Origin: DATKIY01 sp963726755
GTDB lineage: Bacteria; Actinomycetota; Actinomycetes; JAHEKZ01
Direction of reading: 5' to 3'
NCBI GenBank assembly: GCA_963726755.1
Contig: CAVSDB010000001.1
Coordinates: forward strand, 1,364,001-1,428,000
DNA length: 64,000 nt
A model generated the notes under the pieces. That model saw nothing but the letters and a program-made list of their open reading frames with translations, made no database searches and was not told the origin of the DNA. Both the position numbers and the translations under genes were made by a program. Position 1 is the first letter of the stretch. Every line of letters begins with the position of its first letter. Of this stretch, positions 60,067 to 64,000 are shown one piece after another.

Positions 60067-61005
60067 ATGACGAAAAGCCTCACGGGTGACCTTGTCCCCG
60101 ACGAACTGATGCTCACCGATGGCGGGCTCGAAACCGTCCTGGTCTTCGAGGACGGACGGGATCTGCCGGCCTTCGCCGCGTTTCCACTGATCGAGAACGA
60201 CGAGGGACGAGACCGGCTACGCCGCTACTACCGCGACTACATGCGCGTAGCCACCGACGCTGGGTCCGGCTACGTTCTCGAGACGCCAACTTGGCGGGCC
60301 AACCCCCACTGGGGAGCCGAATTGGACTACTCACTCGATGATTTGCGACGCGTCTCGTTCCTGTCGGTCGAACTCGCACAAGGGCTTCGCGACGAATGGG
60401 ACGGCCAGGGGCAGACCCTGGTGAGCGGCTGCATAGGTCCGCGGGGTGATGGCTATGTCCCAGGACAAACCATGTCCTCTGATGAGGCAGCGGCTTACCA
60501 CCGGACGCAGGTGACCGACCTCGCAGACGCAGGCGCCGACCTGGTCGGCGCGTTCACCCTTAACTACGTCGAAGAAGGTGTCGGCGTAGCTGCTGCCGCT
60601 GCCGAACGCGGGATACCGTCCGTCATCGGCTTCACCGTCGAGACTGACGGGCGACTCGCGACGGGCACGCCACTCGGCGAAGCCATCGAGCAAGTCGACG
60701 CGGCAACTGGCGGCGCGCCAGCATGGTTCATGGTGAACTGCGCTCACCCCGAGCACGTCCTAGCCGGACTCCCCGACACCGACGAAGCATGGCTATCGCG
60801 GATCGGCGCCTATCGAGCCAACTCGTCGAGAATGAGTCATGCGGAACTGGACGAAGCCGAAGTTCTGGATCCAGGTGACCCGAAGGACCTGGGGAGTGGA
60901 TACCTCAAACTGCGCGACCGCCTGCCGGAACTGCACGTCATCGGTGGGTGCTGCGGGACGGACGTCGGTCACGTATCGGCAATCGCAGACGCCTGGCTAG
61001 CTTAA
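60067..61005 (+). CDS. Homocysteine S-methyltransferase family protein
   Basis: A 312-residue (betaine-) homocysteine methyltransferase-like TIM barrel. N-terminal motif LMLTDGGLETVLVFEDG, then SGYVLETPTWRANPHWGAEL, LVSGCIGPRGDGYVPG and DLVGAFTLNYVEEGVGVAAA. The zinc cysteines are in MVNCAHPEHVLAGL and HVIGGCCGTDVGHVSAIADA. It should transfer a methyl group from S-methylmethionine, SAM or a betaine-like donor to homocysteine; the donor is not evident. It converges on the next gene with one base between stops. Confidence 0.88.
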   Translation: MTKSLTGDLVPDELMLTDGGLETVLVFEDGRDLPAFAAFPLIENDEGRDRLRRYYRDYMRVATDAGSGYVLETPTWRANPHWGAELDYSLDDLRRVSFLSVELAQGLRDEWDGQGQTLVSGCIGPRGDGYVPGQTMSSDEAAAYHRTQVTDLADAGADLVGAFTLNYVEEGVGVAAAAAERGIPSVIGFTVETDGRLATGTPLGEAIEQVDAATGGAPAWFMVNCAHPEHVLAGLPDTDEAWLSRIGAYRANSSRMSHAELDEAEVLDPGDPKDLGSGYLKLRDRLPELHVIGGCCGTDVGHVSAIADAWLA

Positions 61006-61006
61006 G

Positions 61007-61429
61007 TCAGGAACCGAGAGCGTCTCGGATGGCCACGATCGCCTGGGCTTCCACGTCCTCGCCACCTTTGGCCGCATCGGACACTGCCTGCGACAGCGCC
61101 AAGACAAACGCGCGATAGGACTCCAACTCGGTCGGATCCTTGGCCTCGAGCGTCACGACTGACGCCTTCAGGGCCTCCACGGTTCCGTTGTGGACTTCCT
61201 CCGGCGAGGACGAGACCTTCCAACCGGTCCCTTTCTCGGCCGCGAGTTCGCGAACGAGTTGGCTCGTGCCACCCGATCGCGCTTCGGCCATGTACTTGGC
61301 CAGCGCTCCGGACTCCTTGAAGGTGCTGGTGAACCCTCGCTCACTCATTGCCACCAGCATTCCTGCACCGGTTGCTCCGCGATGAAGGGTGGTCCATTCG
61401 TCCTCTGTGAAATCAGCTTTTCCACTCAC
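61007..61429 (-). CDS. Conserved hypothetical protein, helical
   Basis: A 140-residue, mostly helical, acidic protein (KADFTEDEWTTLHRGATGAG; AKYMAEARSGGTSQLVRELA; DPTELESYRAFVLALSQAVS). The start is an ATG 12 bp inside a region with no strong ribosome site. Proteins with the opening TEDEW..L..GP/GA occur in many bacteria as unnamed short proteins with a TerB-like helical look; I do not assign a function. No signal peptide or membrane segment. Confidence 0.65.
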   Translation of the reverse strand: MSGKADFTEDEWTTLHRGATGAGMLVAMSERGFTSTFKESGALAKYMAEARSGGTSQLVRELAAEKGTGWKVSSSPEEVHNGTVEALKASVVTLEAKDPTELESYRAFVLALSQAVSDAAKGGEDVEAQAIVAIRDALGS

Positions 61430-61459
61430 AGATCGGACCTTAGCTCACAACTTGACGGG

Positions 61460-61894
61460 CTAGCTCATCGGCGTGCGCTGAGCCAGCCGGACGCTGTTAC
61501 CGGATGGGTCACGGAAGCCGCAATCGATGCCGTACGGCTGCTCGGTCGGCTTCTCTGTGAACTCAACGCCACGTGCCGACAGTTCTTCGTACGACTTCAT
61601 CGCGTCGTCAGTCGCAAGGAAGATGGTGCTGGCAAATCCTTTGGCCGTCAGTTCCGCGATCTGGTCGCGAGTGGTTTCATCCAAGACCGGTGGTCCCGGA
61701 ATGGCCATCAGCACGATCGAAATCTGGTCCTGATCGGCTGGACCTACGGTCAACCAACGGAAGTTGCCCATCTCAGGCACGGTCACGTCTTCGCGGATTT
61801 CGAAACCGACTTTCTCAGTCCAAAAAGCGAGTGCCTCATCTTGATCGTGCACCCACAGTTGGGCGGTACTGATGCGGATCACGGTGTCCTCCAT
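61460..61894 (-). CDS. VOC (glyoxalase/bleomycin-resistance fold) protein
   Basis: I start at the ATG at 61894 (MEDTVIRISTAQLWVHDQDE); an ATG seven codons earlier is possible. The 144-residue protein has the two beta-alpha-beta-beta-beta modules of the VOC fold: AQLWVHDQDEALAFWTEKVG, MGNFRWLTVGPADQDQIS, then ASTIFLATDDAMKSYEELSA and YGIDCGFRDPSGNSVRLAQR. Metal ligands (His near the first strand, Glu-like near the last) are partly kept. The AraC-VOC pair seen here is very common in actinobacteria; the substrate is unknown. Confidence 0.88.
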   Translation of the reverse strand: MEDTVIRISTAQLWVHDQDEALAFWTEKVGFEIREDVTVPEMGNFRWLTVGPADQDQISIVLMAIPGPPVLDETTRDQIAELTAKGFASTIFLATDDAMKSYEELSARGVEFTEKPTEQPYGIDCGFRDPSGNSVRLAQRTPMS

Positions 61895-61920
61895 AGGTCT
61901 GCCTTGCTGTTGCATCGAGA

Positions 61921-62392
61921 CTATTGAGGGCTTCGCGCCCCGTCTTCTCCATTCGTGCTGTTCACCGGACGCCCATACGCCTTCAACACGCACAGTGGGA
62001 TACGAGCGAGGCTGGCCGCCGAGGGGAACGACTCGCGGTATTGAGTGGGTGTCATCCCGTACGCCCTCGTGAAGCTTGAGGTGAACGACCCAACACTGGA
62101 CAGACCAACCCTCATACAGATATCGGCGACCGAATAGTCAGTGCCCCGCAACAAAGTCGCCGCGCGCTCGAGTCGACGCGTCAGCAGGTAGGAGTGCGGG
62201 GTCTCACCGAACGCGCGTCGAAACTCCCGGCTGAAGTGAGCTCGCGATAAGTGGGCAGCAGCTGCGAGGTCGTCAACGGTGAGGGGGTCGGTGTAACGAG
62301 TGTCGGCAAGGTCCTTGGCCCGAACGAGCTGACGGACCGGAGACGGCAGCCGTTCGGGTCGAGGACACAGTCAGTCAGGGTAGGCGAGTCAT
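61921..62392 (-). CDS. AraC-family transcriptional regulator (short; one frameshift near start)
   Basis: The body reads RAKDLADTRYTDPLTVDDLA, AAAHLSRAHFSREFRRAFGE, TPHSYLLTRRLERAATLLRG and TDYSVADICMRVGLSSVGSF, the two helix-turn-helix units of AraC/XylS, and then FTRAYGMTPTQYR. The best start is the ATG at 62392, overlapping the methyltransferase stop in ATGA, but this frame meets a stop after five codons, so one base is probably wrong near 62365-62390. Corrected length is ~156 residues. It lies 26 bp upstream of the VOC gene and likely regulates it. Confidence 0.82.
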
Positions 62393-63115
62393 TGCTTCCG
62401 GGCGACAACCAGCAATTCGCCGTCGGAGTGACCAACTGGTTGGCGACCCACCCACCGAAGATCTGTTCGACGACAAACCCGGCCTCGTTCAACGACTGCG
62501 TCAACTCCCCTTCACCGCGAAACCGCAGCGTGGCTGTGCTCTCCAGTTGGAGGCCATCCGAAAATTCGTAGTGCGTGCAGAAGCTGACCGTGTCGTCCGC
62601 CTCGTCCGTGACCTCGGTCCACTCGATAACAGTCGAGCCGTCGGGCATCAGGACTTCGTCGCGTGACTCGGCTGTCCAGGTGTCCCACTCCCTAGCTCGC
62701 GCGTCACGCATAGTCGAAGTGAGAAGCCGTCAGGAAGTAACGAGCGATGGAGCATCTGCCAGATTCCGACGACCAGTTCGGCGTCGTAAGAAGAACTGCG
62801 ACACATGGCTCGTCATGACCACGGCAGCGAACGTTTCGTCAGGAAGCACGCCCGATGCGTCCTTCCGATCCAAGTCACGGGTTCCGCGCCACGCCGACGT
62901 CGAGCGATGTTAAGCGAGGCGCGAGCGGGTCCACTCCAGTCACTTGGTAGCCGCGCTCGGACGAGTCCCATCGCCAGCCGACCGGTCCCACAACCGAGGT
63001 CGAGGACGTGCTGGGTTCCAACATCGGCTCGGTCGTGGTCGAACTCCCCCACCATCGAGACAAAGAAGTCGTCATCGCGCGACCACGCCGTCTCTTGGTT
63101 GTAGACCGCTACCAC
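62389..63115 (-). CDS. Class I SAM-dependent methyltransferase (at least four frameshifts)
   Basis: Pieces in successive frames make one methyltransferase. From the GTG at 63115: VVAVYNQETAWSRDDDFFVS and HVLDLGCGTGRLAMGLVR (motif I); then ERGYQVTGVDPLA; ASLNIARRRRGAEPVTWIG; DASGVLPDETFAAVVMTSHV; a short stretch VVGIWQMLHRSLLPDGF; then DARAREWDTWTAESRDEVLM to VVEQIFGGWV; and finally VGHSDGELLVVARKQ before the TGA at 62389. Corrected length is ~242 residues. Family members methylate small molecules; the substrate is unknown. The density of shifts is the highest in the window. Confidence 0.75.
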
Positions 63116-63199
63116 CGCGCGGGTCTTCAAACTCGGCGTGGTGCACGGCGTCAGCGCTCTACTCCGAGAATGCCGAACTCGTCCGGCTACGCTGCCGCG

Positions 63200-63790
63200 G
63201 TGGACAAGGGTCGGCTCGAGGCATTTAGCGATGCAGTCATCGCCATCATCATCACGATCATGGTCTTGGAGTTGGCGCCTCCAAGTGACACGACGTGGGA
63301 TGCCTTGTGGGCATTGCGCTGGGTATTTTTCAGTTACGTACTCAGTTTCGTTTACCTCGGTATCTACTGGAACAACCACCACCACCTGATCAAGGCGGCC
63401 GACCGAATCACGGGCGGCGTGCTGTGGGCCAACCTGAACCTACTTTTCTGGCTCTCACTCTTCCCTTTCGCCACCGGCTGGATGGGTGAGCACGATTTCG
63501 CCGAAATCCCGACCGCGGTGTACGGAGTCGTCCTGCTCCTTGCGGGGATTGCATATTTCGTACTGCAGACCACCATCGTCGCCGCTCAACCCAACTCGAC
63601 CCTAGAGTCGGCACTTGGCCGGGACGTGAAGGGAAAGGCCTCTCCCGTTCTCTACGCCGTCGGGATCGTCTTAGCCTTCGTTAGTCCCTTGCTGTCGTTC
63701 GCCGTCTACACGTGTGTTGCGCTCATGTGGCTGATCCCGGACCGAAGACTCGAACCTCTCATCGTTCAGCCGGGAACTGACGATGACTGA
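63200..63790 (+). CDS. TMEM175-family potassium channel-like protein
   Basis: I start at the GTG at 63200 (MDKGRLEAFSDAVIAIIITI), which gives the family's standard opening; the open frame extends upstream without a ribosome site. The RxxxFSD motif in the first helix (RLEAFSDAVIAIIITIMVLE) is the signature of bacterial TMEM175 channels. Helices follow around VFFSYVLSFVYLGIYWNNHH, LLFWLSLFPFATGWMGEHD, VVLLLAGIAYFVL and VLAFVSPLLSFAVYT. Length is 196 residues. These tetramers conduct K+ with modest selectivity. Confidence 0.85.
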   Translation: MDKGRLEAFSDAVIAIIITIMVLELAPPSDTTWDALWALRWVFFSYVLSFVYLGIYWNNHHHLIKAADRITGGVLWANLNLLFWLSLFPFATGWMGEHDFAEIPTAVYGVVLLLAGIAYFVLQTTIVAAQPNSTLESALGRDVKGKASPVLYAVGIVLAFVSPLLSFAVYTCVALMWLIPDRRLEPLIVQPGTDDD

Positions 63791-64000
63791 TGTCGTAGTA
63801 GTCGGAGCTGGTTTCTCCGGGTTGGCAGCCGCGCGCACGTTGGCCAACGCAGGGTGTGAGGTTCTCGTCCTTGAAGCGGCCGACCGTGTGGGGGGTCGAA
63901 CCGATACCCGGCACGATGGAACGCGATGGATAGAACTTGGCGGTCAGTGGACCGGCCCTGGCCAGGATCGGGTACTTGAACTTGCCAAGCACTACTCAGT
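63783..64000 (+). CDS. Flavin monoamine oxidase family protein, N-terminal part, cut by window edge
   Basis: The ATG at 63783 overlaps the preceding stop. The 72 visible residues read MTDVVVVGAGFSGLAAARTL, then VLVLEAADRVGGRTDTR and WIELGGQWTGPGQDRVLELA, which are the dinucleotide-binding GxGxxG, the Glu-Ala-x-x-RxGGR motif and the GGQWxGPxQ segment of bacterial amine oxidases (MAO/putrescine oxidase type). The rest lies beyond position 64000. Confidence 0.9.
   Translation, partial: MTDVVVVGAGFSGLAAARTLANAGCEVLVLEAADRVGGRTDTRHDGTRWIELGGQWTGPGQDRVLELAKHYS

Overview
The window is a gene-dense, high-GC (roughly 60% by eye) stretch of an actinobacterial chromosome. The evidence is a set of families essentially confined to Actinomycetota (SepH, DUF3093, DUF3159, DUF3710, DUF4193, DUF4235, DUF5998, DUF7455), a ferrochelatase with the actinobacterial C-terminal cysteine cluster, and gene orders familiar from Mycobacterium and Streptomyces. 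I see no rRNA or tRNA gene, no CRISPR array, no transposase and no prophage. The species cannot be named from the sequence alone.

Layout. (1) 0-7.7 kb, minus strand: the end of a type IV pilus locus (PilB ATPase, a disordered protein cut by the window edge, a small broken protein) coupled to a Ras-like GTPase, a DUF4388/PATAN protein and a roadblock protein, followed upstream by aroE, mltG and ruvX. (2) 7.7-18.3 kb: alaS, rarA, aspS, hisS and an MBL-fold hydrolase on the minus strand, then a cyclophilin and a DUF349 protein on the plus strand. (3) 18.3-26.2 kb, minus strand: relA, secF, secD, yajC, ruvB, ruvA, ruvC, with a LexA-type SOS box in front of ruvC. (4) 26.3-29.0 kb: aconitase with a perfect 18-bp palindrome upstream. 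(5) 29.0-39.4 kb: a block whose order matches M. tuberculosis Rv2689c to Rv2701c from memory: TrmA-like methyltransferase, APC permease, two TrkA proteins, DUF3159, OB-fold protein, DUF3710, dut, thioesterase, DUF3093, DUF4235, DUF4193, gamma carbonic anhydrase, suhB. (6) 39.4-53.8 kb: hemH, an MFS transporter, sepH, DUF5998, a GNAT/acyl-CoA-synthetase-like protein, and a topoisomerase IV-like parC/parE pair enclosing a sucrase/ferredoxin-like protein, a thioredoxin-fold protein and a beta carbonic anhydrase. (7) 53.8-64 kb: accessory metabolism and regulation (secreted amidase, OsmC, PHP phosphoesterase, BBE-type flavoenzyme, large winged-helix/ATPase regulator, homocysteine methyltransferase, VOC, AraC, SAM methyltransferase, TMEM175-like channel, start of an amine oxidase).

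Two structural themes stand out. First, there are small dispersed repeats: a 60-80 bp element in three copies (two facing each other between aspS and rarA, one after parC), and a 48-bp palindrome in two copies at gene ends. Second, many genes in 0-32 kb and at 62.3-63.1 kb are broken by single-base frameshifts (left-edge gene, pilB, aroE, hisS, MBL, DUF349, secD, ruvA, ruvC, acnA, trmA-like, APC permease, AraC, methyltransferase), whereas 32.2-62 kb has none. Essential housekeeping genes are affected, so I read these as consensus errors, probably from long reads, and annotate the genes as intact loci with disrupted frames.

Functionally the window is mostly core: translation, recombination, export, the stringent response, the TCA cycle, heme, chromosome decatenation and cell division. 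The best candidate for an under-described system is the GTPase/roadblock/DUF4388 module next to PilB, which resembles the logic of MglA/MglB polarity control of pili. Second is the APC permease next to two RCK/TrkA proteins, a possible potassium uptake unit.
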